Source: Ciona savignyi (lineage: Eukaryota; Chordata; Ascidiacea; Phlebobranchia; Cionidae). Taken from it: a stretch of 64,000 nucleotides of DNA. Both the position numbers and the translations under genes were made by a program. Below, piece after piece: positions 10,560-24,473 of this stretch (the first letter of the stretch is position 1; each line of letters begins with the position of its first letter). The notes below the pieces were generated by a model that had not been told where the DNA came from, did not search any database, and worked only from the letters and a program-made list of their open reading frames with translations. The stretch lies in NCBI GenBank assembly GCA_000149265.1, contig CH002616.1, positions 84,433 through 148,432 of the forward strand, given 5' to 3'.

Positions 10560-13500
10560 CAAACGTCAAGTCAAACCACAAAGTTTATAAGACTGTCATA
10601 TTGAAGTTGTAGAGTTGAAGCGGCGTAATCAAGCTGTCAGGGTTGCACAAAACGGGCTTTGTGTATATGCTCAAAACTCAATATAGGCCACAGTATATAG
10701 AAGAACAGTGTAAGTTAGATTTTTGAATGTGCCGTTCGACAAAAACAATTTTAATCCGTTAGTAAAGCCTGATAAAACCCTGCAATTAAAAACTGTATAA
10801 ATTCCCTATTACCGGATTAAATGGGTACAAAATAAAAAGCTTTTCAGTTCCAAGAACCATTTTTTTAAGTTATCATCAAAGATTTCACAACAGCGTGAAC
10901 AGATATGGTGTAACAATCCCGATTTAAAACATGGTCAGAACTTCATATAACTGAATACATATATTTGTATCTCAGCTAACCCAAATAAGGTCGTGAGAGA
11001 AATGTTAGATGATGCTTGGTGTTTTAACATGATTTACAGTCCGTAAACAAAGGGATTCGTCGAAATATAACGATCATAAGTGATCTCCGCCAATAAGCTA
11101 CCTAAAGAACCACCCACGAGCTACTTTGATCTTAAATCGCCACTGCTTGAAGCTTATCACAAATTTATCGGCGGTGATATCATATTTCTACAGCGGGGTT
11201 AAGGGTCCCAATCCCTTAGTACTCTCTTGAAGATTTGTGAATCATTCACAGGATTAGTAGTCCAGAACACGTAATCGTTAGGTCGTGGCGAACAAATTGT
11301 TTATTATCCACCTGTGCCCCCTAATGCTTTGCGAATCAGAACAAATAATTCTAATAAAAATAAACCTTTAAATTTCAATGTTGAAAACTGCAGTGTTTCA
11401 CTTCTTTGGTGGCATATGTGCTCAATTTCTTTTAGTTTACACATTCAAATGTAAATTGCCCTTAATGAAACAAATCTTCATTATTGTAAACAAGAATAAT
11501 AATTGGATTATTATTGTTTACCCAATAGATGTCGCCTTTGGTTCACTTTTGAATATTTCTTAATACCGTTTCCCTATTACGGGCTACGAAAGTATAGGTT
11601 ATCGGTTCGAATTCATAAGATAAATTTTCCGGTCAAAGGGTGTGATTTCTGGCAAGTAAGTTACTATTTTGCGGACGCTAAGTAAATTGTCCGCACGTGC
11701 CGTGAATCTCCTGGCATTTTGACTTCAAAATTAACCTGGTGCTTGCCAGAGCATAGAGAGCAGAAGGTACCAGTTGTTTGTTACCAAACTAGCACTCGGT
11801 ATGCCGCTGCCTCTGCACAGGTGGCGTTTTGACGACGTGTAATTTCCAAGGTTAAAATCAGAGAGGAAGCGTTAGAATTCCTGGCCTCTGCCGTTCACAG
11901 TCAATCGGTTCTCAGTGCGTGCAACACCTGTTGCAAACTATGCTGAATAACAATACGGAAACGACACAATGAAATTCAATCATTACGAAATCCAACTTAT
12001 AACAGAATACATTAAATAAATATTTTGTATATCTGTATCATAAACGTTCTTTTAACCACATAATTTCGATTTAATTTTACAAAAATAATTGGCAGTGGTT
12101 AAACTGAAATATAAATAAGGTAATAATTATCCGAAATAGGGAAACCAATAAATTAACTGTGTGATTTCTATAACCAAGTGAAAAAAATACCAAACACATG
12201 TATAATTAATAATTTGGTTGGAAAACTTGTTATGTTTATCTGTGGGCAATTTGTTTTGATACAACAGCTGATTAAATGGTTGGTATGACATCACTTTAAC
12301 ACGACAAAAAACACTGTAGGTATATCTACAAATTTGGAATCTGTATTAATGTATTATATACAACACATCTTGTGCTAAATGCATATATCTTTGACACAGA
12401 ATTTACGCTGTTATTTTTGCGGCCACAAGTTGTAGCAATGTTTCCAAATGCGGCGTAGCACGTGTTGCTGGAACCGGATTATTTTGGCGAACAAAAGAAA
12501 TAAGTAAATCAAATTGCGAGATGTTAAAAAAAATAATTTTCAAAAACATATCTGTCTTTTCCAAATTTAATTGGTATTGCAATACAGTAAGCAAAATCCC
12601 AAATTGATGTATCATTTTAGTAATTCAAGAAGAATTATTTCGAAAAGGCAAAAACTGTTCGGCTGGTAAATACCATTAATTGTACAGCAGTAAGTACAAT
12701 ATCCGAAAGCTGACTTTCGTACGACTGCGGATCACAGGGAAGTTTAAAGTTTTGTGGTGTAACATCCAAACGGTTGTAAAAGTTTTACTCTGTAAAACAA
12801 ATACCCGAAAAGAATAAAATAAACTAGTCTCAATCAAGACGAAATGTTAAGCCAGTTTCGTTTAAACGTTAAAGGGCAAATTGTATTAGTAACACGATAT
12901 AGACATTTTAAAACTAATAAACCTTTAACGAAATAACCGAAATATGGATTATGGTAAAGATGTAAAATGGCAATTTAATGCTGATCGCCTTTACACAAAG
13001 TGGCGACTTTAATAGGTATATATTGTATTTGATCTAAGACAGAATTTGTAAATAAACTTTAATAATCAACAAGAGTATTTTATGCGGTTTTAGTAATGCT
13101 GTACTTGTGGTGTCTAGGACGCCAGAATATCGCCTATTTAAAGGTTATGAATTTCGTGGGAAAAACAAAGCTGGTATAATAAATAATAGAAACAAGAATA
13201 AAATGACAAACCAGCATTAACTAATTTTTTAAAATATATATTATTATTATGACGATAAAAAGTAATGTGGATAAATGAATATATACCAAGAGGCATCCCT
13301 CGAGTATACGAAATGTGGCATCCTATCTTACGTTAAGGAAGCATTCAATCAAAGGTGCATCTTGTCAAGACTTATATTGTCACAGACCTGTCATTTGGTG
13401 TGTTTGGATTTACTTTAAAAGCTCGGGTTTCCGTCAAAAATACTTTGTTCGGCACACGAAAGACAAATAAACAATGAAACTACCTAAGCGGATATTTTAC

Positions 13501-13799
13501 TCCGCGATTCTCCAATAGCAAGTGCTCAAAAAGTGCCGGGATTTTCTGGTATATATCATCATATGGCGTTAACTTTAAATGGCGTGAGATAATTCTCTAT
13601 TTTATATAGATAGTAAAAACTACATACAAGTAAAAATGAGCTCTTTATTTTGTTATTTGGAATTTTTCTTTTTAATTGAATCACATTTTACGATATAATG
13701 GCGTTTATTTTACTGTTAAACAGTTTTCCCACAGTACAAGATGGGAAAAGCAGAGAAAATGATCCATTGAGTTAAAACGAAGATTTTACGATGACTAGG

Positions 13800-16700
13800 A
13801 CGGATAAAAAGATAAATAGTTTCTCACGACTTCGAATTTATCCGAGAGACGCACTGACCATGAGAACAGAAAAGTCCAAAACTTCGTTGCGGTTTCCTGA
13901 ACAGCCCACCCACTGTAACAAAGATAACTACATTGTAAAGATATAACCTAACAGCGACTGACCAATCTCAATTGGCGGTATCCCTTGACAAGATCTAGTT
14001 TATGTGTTATGTCCACAATAGGTTCGGTTACTCTATATAAAAGTAGCCCCTTCATTAACCGGCTTAGATGGGGGGTTTGTTTTAGCTCTTGGCTTAGGTT
14101 TCTTTTGCTCAGTTTCCAAGTGACAGTCGGCCGCTCGTTAAGATTCAATTAGAAGACTTTGATCAAATCACCAATGAACTGTGGGACAAGAAGGGAAATT
14201 AGCTTTCACGGGGAAAGAGCTAAACGGCGATTTTCAAATTTTCAAACCACTCATTTCCAAGGTTCAGCCCATTATAGCATCATTATATAGCAAATTTGAG
14301 AAGCAAATTGGAACAAAAGGGAATAGAAAGACGTAAATCTATACTGTAAAAGTAAATGTTCAATTTTTAACATATATTTTACCAAAACGTCTTAAAAAGA
14401 AGATTGTCCGGACAATTTAGACCTCCGACATTGACTTGCAAAAACGACTTGCAACTATATAATGACGACATGCATAACGAAAAAACACTAATTATAAATG
14501 AAAGGCACGACACTAGTCGGTTTATCAACGGTTGAGCGACATAGATTACCCACTGTCCCCTAAAGCTTAGCTGAGTCAGTGGCAAAACAGGTCTATCTGT
14601 CAGTATCTATCACTGCTACGTTTGCAGCTTGTTGTTTTAAGCATATTTCCCGCCACCCGGTTATCTTTCCAGCTCGTTTAGCAGAAACTATGACCAAGTA
14701 AAAGTTAATGCATTTTAATTACGAAATCAAAAACAACACGGTCTGGAAAGTTGGGAGCAGGAGTTCACCCCGTCACTTACTCACAACCAGCAATCTTGGG
14801 AGAATTTATTCATTACGCTTAATCCCCGAAACCGTGCGAGATTTTTAAGCCGAGATAATGTTCCTTTTCACAAAAATGTCCTACCGCTAAAAATACAGTT
14901 GTTTTGGTAGAGCGAAGATAATCCATACCACTAGTCCCTCTGTGTTTTAAAACAGTGAAATAATCGTTTATCCTCCCTGTCCCAAAAAAACTCAGTGACA
15001 ACCTAAAACAACATGGGTTTGGGGTGACCGTCGTATAAGGTTGCGTTACCGTGTCAGGTAACGCAAAAACGTAGCCAACATGGGACACATAATGCATGAA
15101 GATCTGACGACAGTCCACGGAAGTCGCTTTTCCTTGAGTAACCGTTTCTATTCGCAAGACCCAGTTACGTTTCAGTGAGATAATCCCCTTGGCTTTTTAA
15201 GCGACCACATGGAGAAAAGGCGATCAAGAACGGAGAGTAAGAAGCCGCTGCCAGCAGCCAAATTGCACAAGGCAGTGTTATTGACGGGTGCTAATTTATA
15301 ATCGACCGCACAAAGCCCAGCTTGATATAATTAAGTTCCTGCGTTTGATCATTTATTTTAAGAAAGACATAATAACCATTTGATTGGCATCCTTCCCATC
15401 GCTTGTAAAACTTCACTCTTGTGCTCCGAAATGCTTTGAAATCCGATCCTGACAACTTCCCCCACCTGCTTTGCCCATGATGGATGATATGGGGTTAACA
15501 AATGTTGGGTTTGTTTGAACAACTGGCCATGGAAATGTAGTGGTCAAAGCACGCCCGTGTACCAATAAACAGAGGTCCACGTACACCACGATACTCCTGA
15601 CGAACCGGCTAAACCCCTTCAAGGGAAACAGCAACAGGCTTTAAACCGAAATATTAGTTGCTAGAGTAAAGGATTTAATTGTGGATATGTGAATGATGAG
15701 TTTTTCTAATTTATATTTGTTTTATGGCAAAGTATGCCGATGCGTCCATGCAAAGGCTGAAATTCAAAACTCTAATTCGTACAAAACAATACGTAAAGCG
15801 TGCAGCGAAAACCGCAGTCGACACTAAAGCCACCTTGTTGAGTAAGCATGCGGGTGCCAGCTTTTATTGCAAGTCGCCGTAACAAACAGAACCGTTGTGG
15901 GTGCAGACGATTCTTGTTCGTGATACTCGCTTTCCGTATATCAAGTTCGGCCAATTAAGGTTCTGACGTTGACTCCAGTACTTTCGGAAATCCGTCAGGT
16001 GTACGATGACGAAATGGTTATTTTCAACCGCAGCACCTTTTCCGTATTTGTCTAGGAAAAACTGATCAAAACAGCTGAGCTTTTGTCTTGACGAGGAAAA
16101 TAGCAATTAAGGGACGTCTAAGCAATTTCCTGGAAGTTTTACCAAAAATGGGTGGCCTTAAAGTCCTTTCATTTTAATGGGGACAAGTAGATAGCGCTAT
16201 CGTGTTGTCACATCCTGTACTTTTTGATATGTTGTATAAAGCTGTCAAAGCACACGCATCTCATCGAAACGTAGTCATGAAAACGTCGGTGGCGAGGAAG
16301 CGTATGTCACGCGTCCACGTTATTAACCAATCCAGGAACCACAGAATTCGTATCGTTTTGTCTTGACATAACTTCCTGGGGCTACGTCGTCACCAGATAA
16401 AAATGGCAACCGTTTCGTGTCGACAACAAGTTGACGAAATGTGGCTGTCGTTTAATGGAAACACTGGCAACACGTCGTAACGGGATTGTAACACTTCCAC
16501 AACGCCTTAGTACGACCGCCTGGTCGCTGAAAAGCAGAGGATTAACATGGATCGAAATATTTACGTTGGCTAGCCCTAATCGACCCTGTTGTGTGCCGGC
16601 GGGCTATCACCGGGTTAACGAAAGATAAACGAGCCCTGGTGGAAGCCGGATATAACCCAAGTGAACCCTGCTTAGAATTTTGATGCGCGAATGATTGAAG

Positions 16701-19700
16701 ACACGCTGCATTTCGGGTGTGATTTGAAAATACGCAGCTGGGACCAACATACAAAAAATGGAAAACAAAAATATGATTTACTACACTTCCTATATTTTCC
16801 ACATTATTTTTCATTGGTGTCGTCACTTTGTTTTTTTTTTATACCAGCCGAAAGAATTAATTTAATAGCGTTCAAGTCAAGTTAAAAGGCGGCGGATTTT
16901 CCCTCATCCTTTTCTGCGGTTACTGTCCTTGTAATGGAGGAGTATCCGCTTTAGATAGAGGTGGTGTAAGCGGTATATCTGTAACCTTACTACATGTTGA
17001 GTCCAGGACCACCTTGGTGGTTGTGTGATTTATAAGAAGCCACGGAGACAAGCAGTCGCGTAATGAGAACCAATTAAGTTAGACCCACAGACTATTTACC
17101 CCAACAAAGTGGATCATATGACTTCATTACTTTTACATACTTGAGAAACACGAGGAAAGGCCGTGCGCGGTAAACCACAGCGCTCGTGACCATTGTGTCT
17201 TCGATTTTAGGAAGTTGATAGAATTGCATTGCAACCTGTATTGTTACCTCGTAATAAAAGTAGGACTTAACTTCAAAGTTCTTATTGTCTGTGGCGAAAT
17301 AAAGACAGTTGTTGTCTAATCTCAATAACTTTTTCGGGATGTGCGATATCTCATTTCAAAGAGCCACACAGTGCATTGTAGGAACCTCCAAGTAGTATGC
17401 AGTACTGTGTGGATCGAATAGCGTGCGGCAGTGACAATAAATAAAACCTTCGCGTACGGACTGTCCTTGGTTCAAATATCCCAGCGTATTTCCGCTACAA
17501 GTGAACGTGCAATTCGGTATCCGCTCAGTCACGGCATTTGATATTTCACTTATACAGGGGCAAAGGGTGGAATACGCGGAGGCTTCATTCGTTGGGGGTA
17601 CGAGGCACAAACATTAAGGTTTGTAACTAGATACGAACGAGCTTGACATTAAGATAAGAAAGCACCTGTTTTTGGAACGAACACTTAAACAACAACTCAA
17701 ACGTGAAATCTTGGGGCTCTGTATTAAGTTAAATGGGGGTGGGTTAATCTAGGGGATTCGCAGCTGCTACCACTAACGAAATTAAGTTTGAACGAAAGGG
17801 TCGAGCGGTATGTGTTTCGCCAACAAGCAAAGCATACGCGTTTGGAATGTAAGAATGCATAGGCCATGCAACAACACAGCTTTAACGAGTGCAAGAGTCG
17901 TATGATCGCGTGCGCATTGGTGAAGGATTGGCCAGGCGGTGTGTTACCGGCACTTCAATTGACTGCTGCACGGCAGGTGTGTGGCTTATGCTCGTTATGC
18001 CCGTTCTGTTCGCCTGATTAGTTTTAAAATGGAATTTGGCCAAAGAATGTGTTTCTTATGCGCACTACTGCCTGCCTTGTCTTTTCGATTGATCATTAAA
18101 TCGCTAACCAAAGCCGGGTTGTTGATGCAACAACTAAAAGCCGAGGAACGTTGTTATGCTTTTCTTTCGCACGAATAAACCTACGCTGTCAATCAACTTT
18201 ATTCTGTTTGAAGTAAAGTGGTCACGGAAAAGCTTCGATAAACAAATCGACGTTAATTTGCCTTGAAATATGAGCGTTTGCATTAGTTCCGTCAGATTTT
18301 GTCCTTGGTTTTGTGTTTCGGTCGCCATAGTCTTGGACACTGGTAGTATCGAAATTTCTTCACATCGATTCAATCTTTTACAACAAGAGAGTAATCGTAC
18401 CATCGCCCAACAGTTGTGACAATAAGCGGCTCAGGCGTCGGGACAGTTACTACTAATCACCGGCGAAAGATCCGTGTTAGGGTCTGTTAGACGCGACCCC
18501 AATCCAAGCCAGCAACTTGTTTTGACAGATTACAGGATTTCAAGCTCTAATGGGATAACGTTACTGTCGGAATAATTTTCCTAAGCAAACGTTAACGTAC
18601 TCCAACGCTCAAACGACGTATTCCGGTGATAGCTGGAATTTTAATTTCTCCCGAACACAAGTAATTTGACAAGTCGTTCTTTGCTAGTAGCGCGCATTAC
18701 AAAGAGAATTCAGCCGGCGTAGAATATTTTATACAGCTAAAAGAAACTTATTTTGTATTAAGCACTTTGGTTTGATATGAATTTTACCTATAAGAATAAA
18801 TAAGTAGGATAATAAAGTTCAAATAAATATATCAAATAATTTAAAAGATGGCCTTACAATTTTTGGTTTTAATGTCGTGGGATTGATGAATCGCAATTTT
18901 CCCACTCGTTTTAGCTCGTATTAGCCCCGTGATATTCGTATAAATATCCGCCCTTTCCTGAATGATTTAGGACCACCGGGATACGTAAGCGTACATAGTA
19001 ACGGGGACTTGTCGTGGATAAAATGTCGGAGTGACAGCTACGAATATGAAACGGTGGACTCGTGGGAAACGATCCCTGATCCGAAATAGCGACTCGCCTG
19101 TATTCGCTATTTTTCCCACTCGGGCCTTAAAATAATGTTTATTTTACGAACAAAAGGCTAGCTGTAACTTTACACGATGTGTCCCTCCTTTTTCATGGAC
19201 GTAACAGGATACCGTGAGGAACAGAACTTATTGTGATCGGCCTCTGATCGCTGGTGGCTGCGAAAGTTTTAACACCAACGCATTCCTCGTTTGTGACACG
19301 CTCTTGGCATGTTTTTGACACCATTTGAAGGCTCTTCCGCCGTGTTGTGGGCATCTGTTTTTAACATCTAGCGTTATTATTTATACAATTGTCGGGCGTA
19401 ACGGGCCTGGGAGCATCAAGTCTCTCATTGTTCATTTGTAAAAGAACAATATCAGTTTCCTCAAGTGTTTAAAAGCATAGCAATGTGAGTCTTCGGTGTC
19501 CGACTAACGTCTTCTGATACTTCCAAGTGATCAAAGCGTCATTCAAAACTTGTCAGTTTGTTTAGTTCCGCGTGCTGATTCAATTGATAAATAATTTCGT
19601 TCGAATAGAATGGAAATTGTAGATGCCGTCTTAAGCAAACGTGTGAGAACACACTGGGCCAATTAAATGTTTCTATAAGCCCCCCTATTGTGTCTCTTAT

Positions 19701-20514
19701 ATTCTCAAGGGTCTCGATTTGTCATGATGAAATAGTTGACACGAAATCAACAGACAAGCGATGACCTAAACACTCCGAAACGTGTAGTTTACTTAACAAT
19801 GTTTCCAACGTAACTTTAACAGGAACTGATTGTTTAACAAAAAAGGGCTGGCTGGAAAATATGCTAAGGTCTTAATTAAGGTCTGTAAACTTTGATCCAC
19901 TCCTCCAATGAAAAGGTTAACTTCGGACGTGGCAAAAGGGTAAAATGGGAGTTTTTGGCACAGGTCATATGTTGAAGGAGATCTTTAGCTTTCCCACGTA
20001 ACCAAATCGAAGTTGTTTCGTTCTCAGCCATATAATGTCCTCGCATATCAGGTCGCAACAAAGAACTTGGCCAAATCTAACACGATCTTCTTTCTTCTTC
20101 CGGAACCGCGGTCCATTCACGACATGCATTCCCGCAATGAACAAATAACTGATCTATTCTGTAACAGTAACACTTGGTACGCTATTCGCATTGACATCGA
20201 TTTTGGTGTCGCGTCACTGAGATTTAATTGTGACCTGAGCGTGTGAACACAAGTCGTTGACGTCGGCCACAACCCACAACGATGTAAGATATTTTAATCA
20301 CGCGTTGCCTATTCCGTTGCACGAGTGTACTTCGTTCGATCTATAAATAATGTGATGTCATAAGCTCAAATTTGTCACACCGGGTGGGTAATTTATGTTA
20401 GTTTTAACTAGTTATTGCTGCACCTGTCCTAAGCATGTTTTTGTCTGAACTTTGTTCGAGTTAATGGAGCTTGCCTTTCAACCACATGACATACCACGTC
20501 TTGTATTATTAACA
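13800..20514. other. Non-genic stretch of higher GC and CpG content
   Basis: By eye the sequence is less AT-rich and has more CpG than the flanks. Many short overlapping open frames occur on both strands, as expected at this composition, but none has a motif, a good start or splice partners. No gene can be supported. TTTTCCCACTCG occurs twice (18897-18908, 19111-19122) with CGTGGGAA between them. The block may be cis-regulatory sequence 3' of Bmp2/4. Confidence 0.45.
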
Positions 20515-20625
20515 GGCCCAAGTTTGGAATTCCTGATGGGCTTGTCCACTAAGACGTTTTTTTAATATGGAGCAATAAGCAACACGGTCGCTTTTTTTCC
20601 ATTCGGTCACACAAGCAGTTTACGT
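20515..20625 (-). repeat. SINE family B copy
   Basis: On the plus strand, CCATTCGGTCACAC near the right end is the reversed tRNA-like head, and GGAATTCCTGATGGGCTTGTC is the degenerate box B and hairpin region. The next copy on the same strand starts about 15 bp away. Confidence 0.6.
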
Positions 20626-20639
20626 TTTGCAATTTTTTT

Positions 20640-20765
20640 TGCTAGGATTAGTTTTAACTACATCATGGGTTCGTTGCTAAGACCTCTTTTAAATGTAATT
20701 CGGTATATGTATCGATCGTGTTTACCTTTCGGCCACACAACCCGTTCTCGTCTTGCAATTATAAA
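20640..20765 (-). repeat. SINE family B copy, tandem to the previous one
   Basis: It shares the family B order on the minus strand: reversed head CTTTCGGCCACACAAC, AATTCGGTATATGTATCGATCG, then ATCATGGGTTCGTTGCTAAGAC. Same orientation as the copy at 20515-20625. Confidence 0.7.
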
Positions 20766-20785
20766 GGGGGTCGGTTGATAGACCT

Positions 20786-21075
20786 GAAGCAGCGACATTA
20801 GCGACTTGGGTTACGCCAGTACCTTCCCCGCTTGCCGCCAGGATTGTGGAATTGGAACGACAAGTTTATGTCGTAGGCGTCATTCAGGTAGAACTTAGCT
20901 AACCACCGGCGTCCGAAGCTGCACCTCCAGTCAAAACTCCTTCAAATTTCTTTGAAGGCTACAGACAACCAGGCGATATGGCGGTCTATATCGAAGAACG
21001 CACGTGAGCGACTCAAGTGTTACGTAACAGAGGCAGCATTATCTAAGCAGGATAAAGGTCACGGTTCAAGGGTTT
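20786..21075 (+). pseudogene. Decayed gag-like retroelement fragment
   Basis: One frame from about 20789 reads like the start of a retroelement Gag: a coiled stretch with VELERQV, a proline-rich linker, then FFEGYRQPGD, typical of the capsid N-terminus. It is broken by an in-frame TAA near 20900. A shift of frame near 21006 then opens a second coding-like stretch (YVTEAALSKQD). No LTRs or pol are visible next to it. It differs in sequence from the intact Gag at 35912-37414, so it comes from another family. Confidence 0.45.
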
Positions 21076-24000
21076 CATGCAAGTATTTGGATTGGGTTGT
21101 TTCCTGGTGATTATGCTAATCTCTTGATTTCAGTTGTCGCCTAAAAAGTTTCCGTAAACACCATTCAAATCAATGTTATTTTTCGAAAACAACACCCCGG
21201 ACAATACAATAGTAACAAAACGTAACTCAGTCAATATAACATAAATACATAATTTTCCGCTTCTACTACCTTAACTTAATATAAAAACCTGCCAACAACA
21301 CATTAAAAGGCAATCCACCGGTGTTTATTTACCTCTGCCGACACAAAACATACGAGTAAACACAGATACATAAAACCACCCGCGGACCACTGGCTGTATT
21401 ACCCGACTTATACTAATGGCCGATATCTGAGAATGATTTATTTGGCTGCGACCTTGTAATGTTTACTAGGGTATTTTAAATCTATGCACCTGTTGCATCT
21501 GGCACACCTGGCTTATTTAATACGCGATGTAACGCCATTTATTAAAAAATGCTGCTTTTTCCCACGAAATTTCAGTTGACTGATGTTGCTGCGTTTAAAA
21601 AGGTTTATTAGTTGAAAATTACGCATTTTCGGATTATAATTTCCCGGTTTTAAGGTTGTGTTTCACTTTAACAAGATTCCGTTGCGTATTTTTGACTTTA
21701 TAGGCGTGTTATGTTGCTTAATATAACGTTGATGTGATGTCACACAACAGGTGGTACCTATACTTGTGTCGGTACAATGGTAGCCTTGAGATTACGGATC
21801 ACTGTCGTGGCATTAAAAAGGAAGACTTCAGAAGTGTCGTATTCTGCACGGCCACATGTCAGTGCTTGTCGAATGTACACTGTCCAGCTGCTGTCTCATC
21901 TAGAGTGCCCAGTTTGGTTTTGCTTACAAACCACCTTTGCTCAGCTGTGCGCCCTACCTCTGACCTTCCATTGCTAGCCACCTTAAAAACAGGTGTTCGC
22001 TGTTACGTCATAATACCATCGCATTCTTGCCATAAAAAGCGGAAAGTACTTTTATATTCACTCTTACGAGATTCTGGATGTGGTTTTTAGTTGATAAAAA
22101 GGAAAGAATCGATGTGAAGACTCGCGTGTTGGTTTAATCAGATGGATTGGTGCACCTGGCCGAAGCTTTTAATGTATTCTAATGTCATAACATTTCAGAT
22201 TTTTGATCCTTTGTCGGTGCTTTAATTTATTCTGAAAGATAGAATATTTATTCCGACGCACTCTTGTGTAAACCAATGTCAAAATCGTAATTTACGCGGA
22301 TTAACTAAATCAACTCGCGTGTATATATGAAAATGGCGGATACGGAAAACAATATTCTAACCTTAAACGGAATTTCCATTAGTGGGTGGTAGCAATTCGC
22401 GTTATACATACAATAAAAAATTAACCGATTTAACATTGCCAAAACCCGTAACCAACGTACCATATGCAAAATCATGCGTATTTTTAGAGTAAAATAATTT
22501 AACAAAACAAGTCCAGTGATCCAGTCATATTTATCTTTATTGTTTCAGAAATAGAACGATGCTAATTAGGTCGTTGAAATTAAGTTTTTATAATTTTTTT
22601 ATTGTGACGTAAGCCTGGACCGGAACATAATATTTTCGTTGTTGTCGGACAAAAGTAGCAAGCTGCTTTCCAAATCTAATAAAATTATTAAACACGCTAC
22701 ACTGCTCATTAGAGGAAAATGTATATTAAATAGTGTATAATAAGTATAGCAATAACTAGAAATTGCGACAATAAAGAGCCGGTTTTTAAATATTTTGGTA
22801 CCATTGATCTATATCTCAAGTTTTCTTGAACTGAATGGAGTTTTAGGGCGTGGTATTTGCTATGTGAAGTTCTACGGGTGAGGAAGACAAAATAAAAACA
22901 CCACGGCTTTGATTTTGGACTATCTCCAATACGTTTAAGTTTCCAGTTATGCCGGTAATACACCTTGTAGAACTGTTTATGTCAATTTGACTTTACATGG
23001 ACCGTGTAATGGTACTGATGATGGGATGTGATAACATTACCTAACGTCTCAGTTTAAAAAATAGGTAGGATTGATGGTTGCAGCTCAGGATTTTTTAAGA
23101 AAGCTGGATATCATTATTTGAGCAGAAAAACTATGGTTTTAAAGCCCTATTTTAAAACAAACATATTTTAAACCGTTTTATTTAAAAAAAAATATATTTG
23201 TTTACCCAAACTGACCCTCATTTCGAGCAAAACAATATTCCCGAAATTGTTGCGGAAAATGAAATGCTCCAAAAATAGTAAATTCCTTATTGTGGCGTTA
23301 TGAAAAATAATGATTTGACTTAAATTGCCAAACTTGTTTATGTCCCAACATACACGATCAATGAACCGGAATTGCGAAACAAAGAGACGCTCTTGTATCA
23401 TATCTTCGTCTTTGTGTACCAACATATCGGCCTGCTAATTAACTTCTTATAGCAGTTGAAGAAATACGGGTTTAAATATTTGCCTATAACTCATAATCAC
23501 CTCACAAGAGACAGCGGTTTGCACAGCTTGTACAAATAGTTGGTAGCTTGGGAATCTGTTGAATCTGTTGTTCTGTCTCGTTAGGACGGGTGATGGGTCT
23601 TCGTTGTTCCCAATACTGTAGGAAGCAACGTCTTCGGGTCGCGTCGTCCTTTATCGAACTGCAAACATACCGATCGGGGTGGCGGGTTTCGTAAATACAG
23701 CCAAAGCATTCTGTTCGGAAATCTCTGCATGTTTGCCCTTAAAATGATCGATGGTTTGACAGCTATCGTGTCAAAGGCCACCCGCACATTTCTATCGTTC
23801 CACTGACTGTAAATTTACACACTCCTTCAGGAGATTTGCAATTCGATTTTCTTTGCATTTTCCGATACCAGTTTGAGAGGCCGGCTTTAATCTCAAGTGG
23901 CGTTGGACTAAAAGATAGCCTTGCAAGTATAATTAATTAAACACCACGTCTAGATGACCAGTACGAAGGGTTTTTGCATTTTACATATATCTTAACGCTT

Positions 24001-24196
24001 CACACTTGTTTAGTGCGGTAAACCGACATTCATTATAGATAACGATAAATCTTAAGTGCCCGCAAATATTTAACGATTTTCTCAATTTTGTCAGCGGCTG
24101 ACAAGGTTCCATCTGTTTATTTCATATTATTACTTCTTGTTTTATATTTTTGTGACTTAGTTTTGTTAGTGATCATGGGTTATATTATGACTAAAT

Positions 24197-24473
24197 TTGT
24201 CGCAAGTACTTGTATATTTCAATGAATGGGAGAATAAAGTAGTTTTGGAGACAAGCTGGAAAGAGATTTCCAGACAACGTATATCAAAGGACGATTTGAC
24301 AAGACAAACATTCCGTTTTATACAGGAAGTCTATTTGAGGCTTGGTATCGACTTACAGTACGCTAACGAACTACAATAGTTAGGTGACAATGCCAGTCAC
24401 AGCGATTTTTACACTAAACTACACTCAAAACAAACAGTGAAAATCCTTAATACCTTAAAGGACGCTTAACTTG
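24197..24473 (+). pseudogene. Coding-like fragment broken by one TAG, origin unknown
   Basis: A 60-codon stretch rich in charged residues (FNEWENKVV, then DDLTRQTF) is open to a TAG near 24377. The same frame then stays open for about 30 more codons (KLHSKQTVKIL) to a TAA. There is no ATG start or clear splice signal. It may be a dead transposon or gene fragment; I do not recognise the family. Confidence 0.25.

Larger units (their letters stand above)
5695..13799. other. Gene-poor AT-rich stretch downstream of the tetraspanin
   Basis: No gene can be supported. The only coding-like item is a 51-aa ORF at 6401-6556. Open frames around 9251-9676 lack an ATG start, homology or splice context. 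Possible regulatory motifs include a CACGTG E-box near 8318, a palindromic double E2-box at 10543-10559 and a related copy at 11925-11935. The part nearest 5695 presumably holds the 3' UTR of the tetraspanin. Confidence 0.5.

Noticed and set aside
17356..17610. Cys-containing 84-codon frame on the minus strand
   Set aside because: It begins at a non-ATG codon just after an in-frame stop, with no acceptor site in between, so it cannot be an exon or a complete gene.
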